From assembly GCA_016714645.1 (NCBI GenBank), contig JADKCI010000001.1, positions 62,001 to 126,000 of the forward strand: DNA of 64,000 nt, in the 5' to 3' direction. Below the pieces are notes generated by a model, which was not told the origin of the DNA, did not search any database, and saw only the letters and a list, made by a program, of their open reading frames with translations. Source of the DNA: Chromatiaceae bacterium (lineage in GTDB: Bacteria; Pseudomonadota; Gammaproteobacteria; Chromatiales; Chromatiaceae). Position numbers and translations under genes: made by a program. Below, in pieces: positions 29,808-39,321 of the stretch; positions within the stretch are counted from its first letter, which is position 1, and every line of letters starts with the position of its first letter.

Positions 29808-30748
29808 AGCCGGTTCGCCGTGCTTTGCCGGCCTCCCACGCGCTGTGGGATGCCGGCGTTCCCTTCCACCGCCCGCTTCACCGCATTCCAATCCAAATTT
29901 ACGTCCGGGGACTGTGCCAGTCGCGCCGGAACCACATCGTGAAATGATGCCGCGGTCCCCTCGGGATCACGATGCACCTCCAGATATAACTCATTCCCGC
30001 GCCAGCCAAATTTATAGGGCTGATCGACAATGGTGATGGGTTCGTTGACCGATACCATCGGGAAGAGTTGTGCCACCCCCTCGGGATACATGCGGATACA
30101 ACCGCGACTCACCTCCATGCCGAGGCCCCAGGGTTTGTTGGTGCCATGAATCAGAATGCTCGGCGCGCTTGTGCGCAGGGCGAACTCGCCCAGGGGGTTG
30201 TCGGGGCCGGCCGGCACCACCGCCGGCAAGGGTTCGCGTCCCTCCTTGGCGCGATCGGCGTGGTGGGCCGCCGTGGGCGTCCAGGTCGGGTCCTTCACCT
30301 TGGACGTCACCTTGAAACGCCCGAGCGGCGTGTTGAGACCATCACGGCCGACGCTGATGGCGAAAGTCGCCACCTCCTTGCCGTTGCTGGGAAAAAAATA
30401 GAGGCGCTTCTCCGCCAGATTGAGCACGATGCCCTGATGCGGCGCATCCGGCAGCACGAAGCTCTCCGGCACCAGGACGTCATCCCCCGCCTTGGGCACC
30501 CAGATATCCACCTTCTGATTGGCCATGCGCATATCGTCATAGCCCATGTTGTTCTGACGGCCGATGTCGAGAAGGGTGTCTTCCTTGCGGCTCTTTACAT
30601 AGAATGCCCGACCTACGACCTCCTGGTTGGGGTCGGTCAGTTTGAAGACGGCGGCGTCGGCGGACAGGGTCCAGCCAGACGCCATCAGGGCCAGGCTCAT
30701 GCCGGCCGCCAGGGGGGACAGCGCCCGCCCCTTATTCAATCTCAACAT
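29786..30748 (-). CDS. L,D-transpeptidase of the ErfK/YbiS/YcfS type
   Basis: 320 residues from the ATG at 30748 (MLRLNKGRALSPLAAG), which gives a proper signal peptide; an upstream ATG at 30823 would hide it. Residues about 45-95 resemble a LysM-like module, followed by the YkuD domain with HGTNKPWGLGMEVSRGCIRM, including catalytic Cys in SRGC. Enzymes of this subgroup attach Braun lipoprotein to peptidoglycan, which fits the convergent lpp-like gene at its 3' end. It is divergent from the EF-G-like gene, with about 37 bp between start codons. Confidence 0.88.
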   Translation of the reverse strand: MLRLNKGRALSPLAAGMSLALMASGWTLSADAAVFKLTDPNQEVVGRAFYVKSRKEDTLLDIGRQNNMGYDDMRMANQKVDIWVPKAGDDVLVPESFVLPDAPHQGIVLNLAEKRLYFFPSNGKEVATFAISVGRDGLNTPLGRFKVTSKVKDPTWTPTAAHHADRAKEGREPLPAVVPAGPDNPLGEFALRTSAPSILIHGTNKPWGLGMEVSRGCIRMYPEGVAQLFPMVSVNEPITIVDQPYKFGWRGNELYLEVHRDPEGTAASFHDVVPARLAQSPDVNLDWNAVKRAVEGNAGIPQRVGGRQSTANRLYLDMIF

Positions 30749-30785
30749 TTGTCTTTTCACGAATTTCACAGCCTCATGGATTTCG

Positions 30786-32852
30786 ATGTCTAAGCCCTCG
30801 CCGCTCTCGCACGTTCGCAACATTGGTATCGCCGCTCACGTGGACGCCGGCAAGACGACCTTGACGGAAAGGATACTGTTTTATACCGGCGCTTCCCACA
30901 AAATTGGCGAGGTCCATGACGGCGCCGCCCACATGGACTACATGGCCGAGGAGCAGCGGCACGGCATCACCATCACCTCCGCCGTCACCAAGGCCCCCTG
31001 GCAAGGCCACCTGCTCCAGATCGTCGATACCCCCGGCCATGTGGACTTTACCGTCGAGGTGGAGCGCTCCATGCGCGTCCTCGACGGCGCCATCCTGGTG
31101 ATCGACGGGGTGCGCGGCGTCGAGCCCCAGACCGAAACGGTCTGGCGCCAGCGCTGCCGTTTCAACCTCCCCGTCCTTTTCTTCGTCAATAAGATGGACC
31201 GCCCGGGTGCCGATTATCGCCACAGCCTGGAGAGCCTGCGCCAGCGGCTGGGGGCCGAGCCGGTGCCCGTGACCATTCCCCTGCCGGAAGGTACCCTGGA
31301 TCGCCCCTCCGTGGTGCATTTGATCGAGCGGCGCCTCATCGGTTTCACCGGCGACCAGGGTACCGAGCTGATCGATGAAGCCTGCCCCGATGATATCTGG
31401 GAGCAATTCGCGGACGAACGCGAGGCCCTGCTCATGGCCTGCGCCGAGCAGGACGAGGAGCTGGCCGACCGGGTCCTCTCCGGCGAGGACCCGGAGCCGG
31501 AGGAGCTGTGGACCGCCCTGCGCCAGGGCACCCTGGCGGGGACCCACTTCCCCTGCTTTGGCGGCAGCGCCCTGCGCAATCTGGGCGTCCAACCCCTCCT
31601 CGATGGCGTCATCAAGCTCCTTCCCGCCCCCCTCGACCGCCCGCCATCCCTGGCCCTGAGACCGGATGGCAGCGAGGAATCCGTGGCCCTGGACGCCAAG
31701 GGGTCCCTGGTCGCCCTGGCCTTCAAGGTGCAGATGTGGGAGGGTCGGCGCCACGTCTTCGCCCGCCTCTACCGCAGCCAGCTCAAGCCCGGCGACAAGG
31801 TCCAGTTCCTGACCGCCGACGGGCGCGTCCCGACCGAGATGGTGTCGCGCATCTTTGATGTGGATGCCGGGCGCAAGACCGGCCTGGACCTGGCCAAGGC
31901 TGGGGATATCGTCCTCCTCGCCGGCCTGCGCCACGCCACCACCGGCGACACCCTCTGCACCCCCGGCCACTTGCTGCGCCTGGAGCGCATCGAGGCCCGC
32001 GAGCCGGTGCTGGGCCTGGCCATCGAACCCACCGCCGGCACGGACGAAGACAAGCTTCTGGAGGCCCTGCAAAAGGTCCTGGAGGAGGACCCCACCCTGC
32101 GCCTGGAAGAGGACCCGGAGACCGGCCAGCGCCTGCTGCGCGGCATGGGCGAACTGCACCTGGCCATCGTCATTGAGCGCCTGGACCGCGAATTCCGCGT
32201 CGGGGTGCGCAGTGGCCGGCCGGCGGTGGCGGTCCGCGAGACCATCCTGGGCTCGGGCACTGCCGACATGATCCATGCCACGCCGCCCATCATTGAGCAG
32301 CGGATTCCGGAACGACGGGCGCGGGTGGTGGTGGCGGTCGAGGCCCGGGATCGGGGTACCGGGACCCAGATCTCCGACGACATCCCCGAGGTCCTGCCCG
32401 CGGGGGCGACCCTCAACCTGGAGCAGGCGGCGGCGGTCCGCGCCGGCCTGCATGCCGCCCTGGAGTCCGGTCCCCTGCTGGGGACGCCCGTCGAGGACGT
32501 GGCCGCGCGCATCCTGCGGGTCGAAGTCTTTGGCGCCGCCTCCACCCCCGACGCCCTGCGGGCCGCCGCCGCCCGCGCCATCCACAAGGCCCTGGAGGAG
32601 GCCAGTCCCGCCGCCCTCAAGCCCCTCATGACCCTGGAAGTGGTGGCCCCCGAGGAAAATCTCGGCGCCGTGCTCGGCGACCTCCAGTCCCGGCATGCCC
32701 TCATCCGTGCCACGCGCGCCGAGGGCGACCGCATCACCATCGACTGCGAGGTCGCCCTGGAAAAGGTACTCGGCTACACCACGGACCTGCGCAGCCAGAC
32801 CCAGGGGCGCGGCCAGTTCAGCATGGAATTCGAGCGCTTCGATCTGGTGTAG
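30786..32852 (+). CDS. Elongation factor G paralogue
   Basis: 688 residues from the ATG at 30786 (MSKPSPLSHVRNIG). GTPase motifs AHVDAGKTTLTERIL, DTPGHVDF and NKMDRPGAD, then domains II-V of EF-G. Position 21-type Ile-to-Val in the P-loop and divergent switch regions set it apart from canonical FusA, and it does not sit in an rpsL-rpsG-fusA-tufA cluster, so it is likely the second EF-G (EF-G2-like) rather than the housekeeping one. Exact role (translocation, recycling or stress) cannot be decided. Confidence 0.88.
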   Translation: MSKPSPLSHVRNIGIAAHVDAGKTTLTERILFYTGASHKIGEVHDGAAHMDYMAEEQRHGITITSAVTKAPWQGHLLQIVDTPGHVDFTVEVERSMRVLDGAILVIDGVRGVEPQTETVWRQRCRFNLPVLFFVNKMDRPGADYRHSLESLRQRLGAEPVPVTIPLPEGTLDRPSVVHLIERRLIGFTGDQGTELIDEACPDDIWEQFADEREALLMACAEQDEELADRVLSGEDPEPEELWTALRQGTLAGTHFPCFGGSALRNLGVQPLLDGVIKLLPAPLDRPPSLALRPDGSEESVALDAKGSLVALAFKVQMWEGRRHVFARLYRSQLKPGDKVQFLTADGRVPTEMVSRIFDVDAGRKTGLDLAKAGDIVLLAGLRHATTGDTLCTPGHLLRLERIEAREPVLGLAIEPTAGTDEDKLLEALQKVLEEDPTLRLEEDPETGQRLLRGMGELHLAIVIERLDREFRVGVRSGRPAVAVRETILGSGTADMIHATPPIIEQRIPERRARVVVAVEARDRGTGTQISDDIPEVLPAGATLNLEQAAAVRAGLHAALESGPLLGTPVEDVAARILRVEVFGAASTPDALRAAAARAIHKALEEASPAALKPLMTLEVVAPEENLGAVLGDLQSRHALIRATRAEGDRITIDCEVALEKVLGYTTDLRSQTQGRGQFSMEFERFDLV

Positions 32853-32862
32853 GGGACCCGAC

Positions 32863-32896
32863 GCCTGCCCGGGCATTTAGCCCCGGCAGGCTTCCT
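32863..32896 (+). terminator. Hairpin after the EF-G paralogue
   Basis: GCCTGCCCGGG pairs with CCCCGGCAGGC across a 7-nt loop (one mismatch), followed by TTCCTT. A weak U-tract makes it a probable rather than certain intrinsic terminator. Confidence 0.55.
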
Positions 32897-32908
32897 TCGG
32901 CGGACTGG

Positions 32909-32936
32909 GCGCCGCGATCAGGCTGGATCGCGGCGC
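32909..32936. terminator. Perfect 11-bp hairpin between convergent genes
   Basis: GCGCCGCGATC, loop AGGCTG, GATCGCGGCGC, then TATTTAAG on the plus strand. It touches the stop codon of the SPOR-domain gene and lies between convergent transcripts, so it probably stops readthrough from the EF-G side. Confidence 0.6.
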
Positions 32937-33730
32937 TATTTAAGCTTGATCATCATGGGCGAGAAGCCCTTGCCCGCCAACTGTGACTTGGCCTTGCTGG
33001 CGGCTTCCTTGCCCTTCATGGGGCCGGTGCGGATCCGATAATGGGTTTTGCCATCGACGCTGGCCTGCTGGATGCTCACAGAAATACCCTGCTGCGCGAG
33101 CTTGGCCTTGAAACGCTCGGCCTCTTCCGGCGACCCCAGTGAGGCGACCTGGAGGATGTAGGTCTCGTTATCACCCCCCGTGGGGGCGGCTTCCGGCGGT
33201 TTCGTGGTCTGTTCGGCGGGCTTCGCCGGGGGTTTCTCGGGCGTCTTGGCCGTCTTGGCGGGATCCTTAACGGGCTCCTTAGCTGGGGTCTTGGCCGCCT
33301 CCTTGCCGGTGGCCTTGGCGGGATCCTTCGGGGGCTCCTTGGCCGCCGGCTTGGCGGGTTCCTTGGCCCCGGCCTTGGCGGCGGCGGCCTCCTTGGCGGC
33401 CTCCGCCTTGGCGAGTGCCTTGAGTTCCTCCGGCGAGGGCGGCGGCGGGGGCAGGGCCGGCGGGCGATCCGAGGTGTCCTCGTCGGGGACCACCACCTCC
33501 AGTTCCGGCAGGATGGTCGGGTACTGGTAACGGAGCTTGGGCTGGGTTTGGGCGTAGCGCGGGGTGCCCGCCGCGACCGGGCCGGCGGCATCACCGCGCT
33601 CGTCCATCATCCAGACGATGGCCACTGCCAGGGCGCCGAGCAGGCCGCCAGTGAGGAACCAGAAAAAGCAGGAGCCATTACGACGATGGCGGGGCCTTGG
33701 TGGCGGGTTGGGGCTGTTTTCCCGCGTCAT
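32936..33730 (-). CDS. SPOR-domain membrane protein (FtsN-like)
   Basis: 264 residues: short cytoplasmic basic N-terminus, one membrane helix (about 22-42), a periplasmic low-complexity Ala/Lys/Pro linker (about 100-185, repeated KEPAKP-type units) and a C-terminal SPOR domain (about 188-264) with YILQVASLGSPEEAERF. SPOR domains bind denuded septal glycan, so a role in cell division is likely. It starts 1 nt after the argS stop, the same linkage seen around argS in many gammaproteobacteria. Confidence 0.85.
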   Translation of the reverse strand: MTRENSPNPPPRPRHRRNGSCFFWFLTGGLLGALAVAIVWMMDERGDAAGPVAAGTPRYAQTQPKLRYQYPTILPELEVVVPDEDTSDRPPALPPPPPSPEELKALAKAEAAKEAAAAKAGAKEPAKPAAKEPPKDPAKATGKEAAKTPAKEPVKDPAKTAKTPEKPPAKPAEQTTKPPEAAPTGGDNETYILQVASLGSPEEAERFKAKLAQQGISVSIQQASVDGKTHYRIRTGPMKGKEAASKAKSQLAGKGFSPMMIKLK

Positions 33731-33731
33731 C

Positions 33732-35492
33732 TCACATTGTCTCCGGCGCCGAGACGCCGATCAGGTTGAGGCCGTTGCGCAGCACCTGGCGTACCGCCAG
33801 GATGAGCTTGAGTCGGGCATCGCGCAGGGCCGCGTCCTCGACCAGGAACTGGTGGGCGTTGTAGTAGGTGTGAAAGTCGTTGGCCAGCTCGCGCAGGTAA
33901 TGGGTGAGTTGGTGGGGCTCCTCGTTGAGGGCCGCCTCCTCCACCAACTCCGGGTAGCGGGCAAGGGTCTTGAGCAGATCCTGCTCATGGGTCTCCGTCA
34001 AGTGTTCCAGATGCGTCACCCCCGGGCTGGGCTCCGCCGCCAGGCCCTTGTCCGCCGCCTGGCGCAGGACGCTGCAGACGCGGGCATGGGCGTACTGGAC
34101 GTAATAGACGGGATTATCGCTGGACTGGGACTTGGCCAGATCGAGATCGAAATCCAGGTGTTGCTCGCAGCGACGCATGATGTAGAAGAAGCGGGCGGCA
34201 TCGCGTCCCACCTCCTGTCGCAACTCGCGCAGGGTCACGAACTCCCCGGAGCGGGTGGACATCTGCATCCGCTCGCCGCCCCGGTAGAGGATGGCGAACT
34301 GCACCAGCAGGACATCGAGCCTGGCCGGGTCGTCGCCCAAGGCCTGGAGGGCGCCCTTGATGCGCGGCACATAGCCGTGATGATCCGCCCCCCAGATGTC
34401 GATGACCCGGTCGAAGCCGCGCTCCATCTTGTCCATGTGGTAGGCGATGTCGGAGGCGAAGTAGGTGGTTTGGCCGTTGTCACGGACCACCACCCGGTCC
34501 TTCTCATCGCCGAAAGCGGTGGCGCGAAACCAGAGGGCCCCATCCTTATCGTAGAGATGGCCAGCGGCGCGCAGCCGCTCCAGGGCGCGGTTGACGGCGC
34601 CCTTCTCGGTCAGGGAGCGCTCCGAGAACCACTCGTCGTAGGTCACCCCAAAGAGGGCCAGGTCGTCGCGGATATCATCGAGGATGGTGTTGAGGCCCAG
34701 CTCGAAGACGTAGCGGTAGCGGTTGTCGCCCAACAAAGCCTTGGCCCGCGCCACCAGGCCATCGATATGCAACTCCTTGTCGCCCCCCGCCAGCTCGTCC
34801 GCCGGGATGTCGGCAAAGACCTCCTCGGCGCCATGACGGTAGGCGTCGCCATGCTCCCGGTGCAGGGTCGCGGCCATGTCCCAGACATAGTCGCCCTTGT
34901 AGCCATTGCTAGGGAAGGGGATGTCCTCCCCGGCCAGTTCCAGGTAGCGCAGCCAGAGGGAGGTGCCGAGGATGTCCATCTGCCGGCCGGCGTCGTTGAC
35001 GTAATACTCGCGATGGACCGCAAAGCCGACCGCCGCCAGCAGGTCCGCCACCACGGCGCCATAGGCGGCGCCCCGGCCATGGCCGACGTGCAGGGGGCCG
35101 GTGGGATTGGCGGAGACGAACTCGACCTGGACCCGCTTGCCCGCGCCCAACTTGCTGCGGCCATAGTCGGGCCCGGCGGCGAGGATGGTCGGGATCAGGC
35201 CCAGATGCGCGCCCGGGGCCAGGAAGAAGTTGATGAAGCCGGGCCCGGCGATCTCGGTCCGCGCGATCAGCGCCGATGCCGGCAGGGCCGCGACCAGTCG
35301 CGCCGCCAGGTCACGGGGCTTGCCGCCGACCACCTTGGCCATGACCAGGGCCAGATTGGTGGCGAAATCGCCATGCGCGGGGTCGCGGGTGCGGTCCACC
35401 TGAGGATCCGGGAGGTCAGCGCCAGCGACCTGACCGGTCGCGGCCAGATGCCGCCATGCGGCTGAGAGGAGTTCCTTGACCTGTTGCTTCAT
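33732..35492 (-). CDS. argS: Arginyl-tRNA synthetase
   Basis: 586 residues, class I synthetase charging tRNA-Arg. Signature ANPTGPLHVGHGRGA carries the HIGH motif; MQMSTRSGEF stands in the KMSKS position, as is common in ArgS; the C-terminal DALR anticodon-binding domain ends FNLIGVS-like (seen NLIGVSAPETM). Full length. It is followed by the SPOR gene and preceded by priA with a 111-bp gap. Confidence 0.98.
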   Translation of the reverse strand: MKQQVKELLSAAWRHLAATGQVAGADLPDPQVDRTRDPAHGDFATNLALVMAKVVGGKPRDLAARLVAALPASALIARTEIAGPGFINFFLAPGAHLGLIPTILAAGPDYGRSKLGAGKRVQVEFVSANPTGPLHVGHGRGAAYGAVVADLLAAVGFAVHREYYVNDAGRQMDILGTSLWLRYLELAGEDIPFPSNGYKGDYVWDMAATLHREHGDAYRHGAEEVFADIPADELAGGDKELHIDGLVARAKALLGDNRYRYVFELGLNTILDDIRDDLALFGVTYDEWFSERSLTEKGAVNRALERLRAAGHLYDKDGALWFRATAFGDEKDRVVVRDNGQTTYFASDIAYHMDKMERGFDRVIDIWGADHHGYVPRIKGALQALGDDPARLDVLLVQFAILYRGGERMQMSTRSGEFVTLRELRQEVGRDAARFFYIMRRCEQHLDFDLDLAKSQSSDNPVYYVQYAHARVCSVLRQAADKGLAAEPSPGVTHLEHLTETHEQDLLKTLARYPELVEEAALNEEPHQLTHYLRELANDFHTYYNAHQFLVEDAALRDARLKLILAVRQVLRNGLNLIGVSAPETM

Positions 35493-35603
35493 CGGCTTGG
35501 CTATGGCGAACGGCTGGGCGTGGATGGATGGGGAGGGCCAGGTCCCGGGGGGACCGGCGAAAGGCAGGGTATTAAGGATAGCAGGAATCGCACTGATGAT
35601 GCT

Positions 35604-37799
35604 TCAGTACATCTCCTGAGGGTCCACGTCCAGGGACCAGCGCGCGGCGCCCTGCCCCTTGATACCGTAGAGTTGGGGCACCCAGACGGCGAGGAAGGCC
35701 TGTAACTCGGCCCGCTCCCGGGCCTGGACGAGGAGCTGGGCCCGATAACGGCCGGCGCGCCGCTCCATGGGGGCCGGCACGGGGCCAAAGAGGCTGATGC
35801 GCGGGCCGCCCAGGTGGCACGCGGCCTCCCGGGCCAGGCGCAGCCAGCCCAGGGAGGCCTCCCGGGCGTTCGCTTCGACCCGCAGCAGGGCCTGATGGGT
35901 GAAGGGGGGCAGACCGGCCTCCCGGCGTTCCCGCAACGCGGCGGCGGCAAAGGCTGGGTAGCCTTGCCGGCGCAGGGTCTGGAGGAGCGGGTGATCCGGA
36001 TGATGGGTCTGGAGCACCACCCGCCCGGGCCGCTCCGCCCGTCCGGCGCGGCCGGCGACCTGAATCACCAGTTGGGCCATGCGCTCCGCGGCGCGGAAGT
36101 CGGAGCCATAGAGGCCGTTGTCCGCATCCAGGATGCCGACCAGGGTGACGCGGGGAAAATGGTGGCCCTTGGCCAGCATCTGGGTGCCCACCAGGAGGGG
36201 ATAGTCGCCCGCGAGGGCCGCCGCCAACAGCCGGTCCAGCTCGCCCTTGCGACGGGTGCTGTCGCGATCCACCCGGGCGACCCGGATATCGGGAAACAGG
36301 GCCTGCAACTCCCCCGCGAGACGCTCGGTACCCTGGCCCAGGGCCCGGATATCGAGCCCCCCGCATTGGGGGCAGGCGACGGGGATGGGCCGGGTCAGGC
36401 CGCAATGGTGACACCAGAGCCGGTTGTCCGCGAGGTGGAGGGTCAGCCGGGCATCGCAGTGGGGGCAGTCGCCCACCCAGCCACAGGCGTGGCAGGTCAG
36501 CACCGGCGAGAAACCGCGCCGGTTAAGGAAGAGGAGCACCTGATTACCGGCATCGAACTGCTCGCGCATCAGCCGGATCAGCACCGCCGAGAGGCCGCCG
36601 CGCAGGGGCTGGGCGCGGATGTCCAAGAGGCCAATGGCCGGCGGCGCGGCGGCGCCGGCCCGTTCGGGCAACTCCAGGCGCTGATAGCGACCGATCGCAG
36701 CATTGCGCAGGCTCTCCAGGGAGGGCGTCGCCGAGCCCAGCACCAGGGGACAGCCGGCGCGCTTGGCGCGCCGCACCGCCAGGTCCCGGGCCGAGTAGCG
36801 GAAACCGTCCTGCTGCTTGAAGGAGAGGTCGTGTTCCTCGTCCACCAGGATGAGTCGCAGGCGCGGCAGGGGCACGAAGACCGCCGAGCGGGTGCCCAGC
36901 ACCAGATCCGCCGCGCCACTGGCCGCCGCTTGCCAGGCCCGTTCCCGCTCCGTGGCGTTGAGGGCCGAATGCAGGATGGCCAGGCGTCCCGGAAAGCGGC
37001 GCGCCAGGCGGCGCCGGAGCTGGGGGGTGAGGCCGATCTCCGGCACCAGCAGCAGGGCCTGACCGCCCGCCTCCAGCACCCTGAGCAGGAGGCGGATATA
37101 GACCTCGGTCTTGCCGCTGCCGGTAACCCCCTCCAGCAGAAAGGGCTGGAAGCGATCCAGGGCTGCGCTCACCGCCGCGATCGCCTCGGTCTGGCGCGGG
37201 TTGAGTTCCGGCCCCGACTCCGGCGCCTTGACCGGCTCGTCACCCACCAGATGGCAAGGCTCGATCCAGCCCCGCTCGGCCAGGGCGCGCAAGGGGGTCT
37301 TGACCTCCCCCAGCCGGGACCGCAACCCGGCCTCCCCCAGTCCCTCCGGGTGATCGCCGAGCAGGCGCTGGATCTCGGCCTGACGGGGGGCGCGCGTCCC
37401 CGACGCCTGGTCGCGGCCCGCGGCCGTCAGGCGCCAGCCCGGCTGACCGGGAGGGACCGGCTCCAGGGGGGGCTCGGCCCGGCGCAACCGGGCCGGCAGG
37501 GCGGAGAAGAGGGCCTCGCCCGGGGGCTGGCGATAATAGTCGGCGGCCCAGAGAATGAGTTCCAGGTCATCGGCGCCGAGCAGGGGCTGGGGATCGAGCA
37601 GGGCCAGGATGGGCTTGAGCCGGTCCGGCTCCTGGTCGCTCTCCCGGGCCAAGGCGACAATCATGCCCACCCGGACCCGGGGGCCGAAGGACACCTGGAC
37701 GCGCATCCCCGGCTGGGGTACGGGGCTCCCCTCCGCCTCCAGCGGTAGATAATCGAAAAGCCCCGGCAGGGGGACCGGGACGGCGATACGCAGGATAAT
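35604..37799 (-). CDS. priA: Primosomal helicase PriA, probable AUU start
   Basis: 731 residues if translation starts at ATT 37799. Conserved PriA N-terminal sequence (RIAVPVPLPGLFDYLPLEAE) lies upstream of the first ATG at 37706, and an in-frame TGA occurs about 12 codons before that ATT with no ATG, GTG or TTG between. GAGGA sits 7 nt before the ATT, a good ribosome site; CTG at 37814 is another option. Helicase features: GVTGSGKTEVY, VDEEHDLSFKQQDG and a zinc region CHACGWVGDCPHCD with later CHHCG and CPQCGG. PriA restarts stalled replication forks. Confidence 0.93.
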   Translation of the reverse strand: MILRIAVPVPLPGLFDYLPLEAEGSPVPQPGMRVQVSFGPRVRVGMIVALARESDQEPDRLKPILALLDPQPLLGADDLELILWAADYYRQPPGEALFSALPARLRRAEPPLEPVPPGQPGWRLTAAGRDQASGTRAPRQAEIQRLLGDHPEGLGEAGLRSRLGEVKTPLRALAERGWIEPCHLVGDEPVKAPESGPELNPRQTEAIAAVSAALDRFQPFLLEGVTGSGKTEVYIRLLLRVLEAGGQALLLVPEIGLTPQLRRRLARRFPGRLAILHSALNATERERAWQAAASGAADLVLGTRSAVFVPLPRLRLILVDEEHDLSFKQQDGFRYSARDLAVRRAKRAGCPLVLGSATPSLESLRNAAIGRYQRLELPERAGAAAPPAIGLLDIRAQPLRGGLSAVLIRLMREQFDAGNQVLLFLNRRGFSPVLTCHACGWVGDCPHCDARLTLHLADNRLWCHHCGLTRPIPVACPQCGGLDIRALGQGTERLAGELQALFPDIRVARVDRDSTRRKGELDRLLAAALAGDYPLLVGTQMLAKGHHFPRVTLVGILDADNGLYGSDFRAAERMAQLVIQVAGRAGRAERPGRVVLQTHHPDHPLLQTLRRQGYPAFAAAALRERREAGLPPFTHQALLRVEANAREASLGWLRLAREAACHLGGPRISLFGPVPAPMERRAGRYRAQLLVQARERAELQAFLAVWVPQLYGIKGQGAARWSLDVDPQEMY

Positions 37800-38294
37800 G
37801 GGCGGGTCCTCGGGCAGGGTGCTCGGCCAGGCGGTTCAGGGTGGGCCAGGGCGGGAGCCGCCGGCAAGGGAATTCTACGCCATCGGCGGCGGCCCTTTGG
37901 GCATCGGGTCGGCGGATCAATTGAGGAGGATTGCTCGACCGGGGTTGCCGAAAGGCCGGCAAGCTGCTGAGCACTCGGTAGAAATACCGCTTATCCCCTT
38001 CGCCTGTGGATAAGTTTGTGGGAAAGGGCGGGGAAAGCGCCCAAAAGTGGCTAAAATGCTGGGCTCTGGCGGAATTGGCCAAAATCTTTACAATCTGAAA
38101 TATTTTTTATAAACAGCATATTGCGCACAGGCCCCCTAAGCCCCTGATCGCGGTTCAGGCCTTGCCGAACTTTTGCGCAACCCTGTGCACAAGGGTCTTG
38201 ACTTCAGGGGCCGCTGGTGTTTTCCCGGGCCCTCTGGCGGCCGGTCGCCAGCCGATAAGCCCTGCGCGGACCTCATGACGGAGGCTCATGCCCC
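37800..38294. other. Intergenic region with DnaA-box-like sites and AT-rich patch
   Basis: No convincing gene in these 495 bp. A perfect DnaA box (TGTGGATAA, 38005-38013, inverse of TTATCCACA), a near match TTATCCCCT at 37991, and TTGCGCACA and TGTGCACAA nearby accompany an AT-rich run (about 38080-38125). It could hold promoters for priA and the kinase gene. A replication origin here is not supported otherwise. Confidence 0.4.
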
Positions 38295-39176
38295 ATGACT
38301 GACTGGAACAAGATCGCGGCCCACATCCAGGCCCTCACGGGCCAGCCCTGCCAACCGGGAGCCATCCAGGAGCTCGGTGGCGGCTGTATCAGCCGCGCCT
38401 ACGTGCTCCGCCATGGGGCCAGCGCCTGGTTCGTCAAGATCAACGACGCCCAGCGACTCGCCATGTTCCAGGCGGAAGCGGCGGGGCTGGAAGCCTTGGC
38501 GGCGGCCAAGGCCATCCGCGTGCCCACCCCCCTCGGGGCGGGCCGGGCGGGGGAGGAGGCCTTTCTGGTCCTGGAATACCTTGCCTTCGGCCCGCCGCGG
38601 CGGGAGGGTGGGGCCGAGGCCGGCCGGCGACTGGCGCATCTCCATCGCCAGAGCCAGGCCCGGTTCGGCTGGGACCGGGACAACTTCATCGGCTCCACGC
38701 CCCAGGCCAATGGCGAGGAGCGGGATTGGGCAACCTTCTGGCAGGCCCGGCGCCTGGGCCCCCAGCTCGACCTGGCCCTGGCCCAGGGTTTCGGCGGCCG
38801 CCTCCAGGACCGCGGCCGGCGGCTATGGGAGGCATGCCCCGCACTTATCGACCATGCCCCCCAGCCTTCCCTGCTGCATGGCGATCTCTGGAGCGGCAAC
38901 CTGGCCTTTGACGCCGAGGGCCAGCCGGTCCTCTTCGACCCGGCGGTCTACTACGGGGACCGCGAGGCCGACCTGGCCATGACGGAGCTCTTCGGCGGCT
39001 TCGGCGCCGACTTTCAAGCCGCCTACCGCGAGGCCTGGCCCCTCGACCCGGGCTACAAAATCCGCCGGGACCTCTACAACCTTTACCACATTCTCAACCA
39101 TCTCAATCTGTTTGGCGCCGGCTACCTGAGCCAGGCCCTGGGGATGATCGATCGCCTGCTGGCGGTACTGCACTGA
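38295..39176 (+). CDS. Fructosamine kinase family protein
   Basis: 293 residues with the APH-type kinase fold: LGGGCISRAYVL glycine-rich loop, WFVKIND catalytic Lys, HLHRQSQARFGWDRDNFIGS (typical of the family) and HGDLWSGN plus LFDPAVYYGDRE for the catalytic and metal-binding Asp. Family members phosphorylate ketosamines or ribulosamines for protein deglycation; bacterial YniA-type substrates are not fully settled. Stand-alone, upstream of sixA. Confidence 0.92.
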   Translation: MTDWNKIAAHIQALTGQPCQPGAIQELGGGCISRAYVLRHGASAWFVKINDAQRLAMFQAEAAGLEALAAAKAIRVPTPLGAGRAGEEAFLVLEYLAFGPPRREGGAEAGRRLAHLHRQSQARFGWDRDNFIGSTPQANGEERDWATFWQARRLGPQLDLALAQGFGGRLQDRGRRLWEACPALIDHAPQPSLLHGDLWSGNLAFDAEGQPVLFDPAVYYGDREADLAMTELFGGFGADFQAAYREAWPLDPGYKIRRDLYNLYHILNHLNLFGAGYLSQALGMIDRLLAVLH

Positions 39177-39321
39177 TGAGCTCGTCGGCCGCGGGAAAGA
39201 GGGGGGCAGGGGTTGCCTCCGGGCCCGGCCAGGACCGGGGCCGCGATGAGACACGGTGACAGTTCGATGATGGGTATGGTAAAACACCGGCCATCCTGTC
39301 ATTGAGGTCACCGGTTTCATC

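Noticed and set aside
33564..35465. 633-codon plus-strand open frame
   Set aside because: Shadow of argS on the opposite strand.
37800..38294. Chromosomal replication origin
   Set aside because: Only one perfect DnaA box, and no dnaA, dnaN, gidA or parAB gene nearby.
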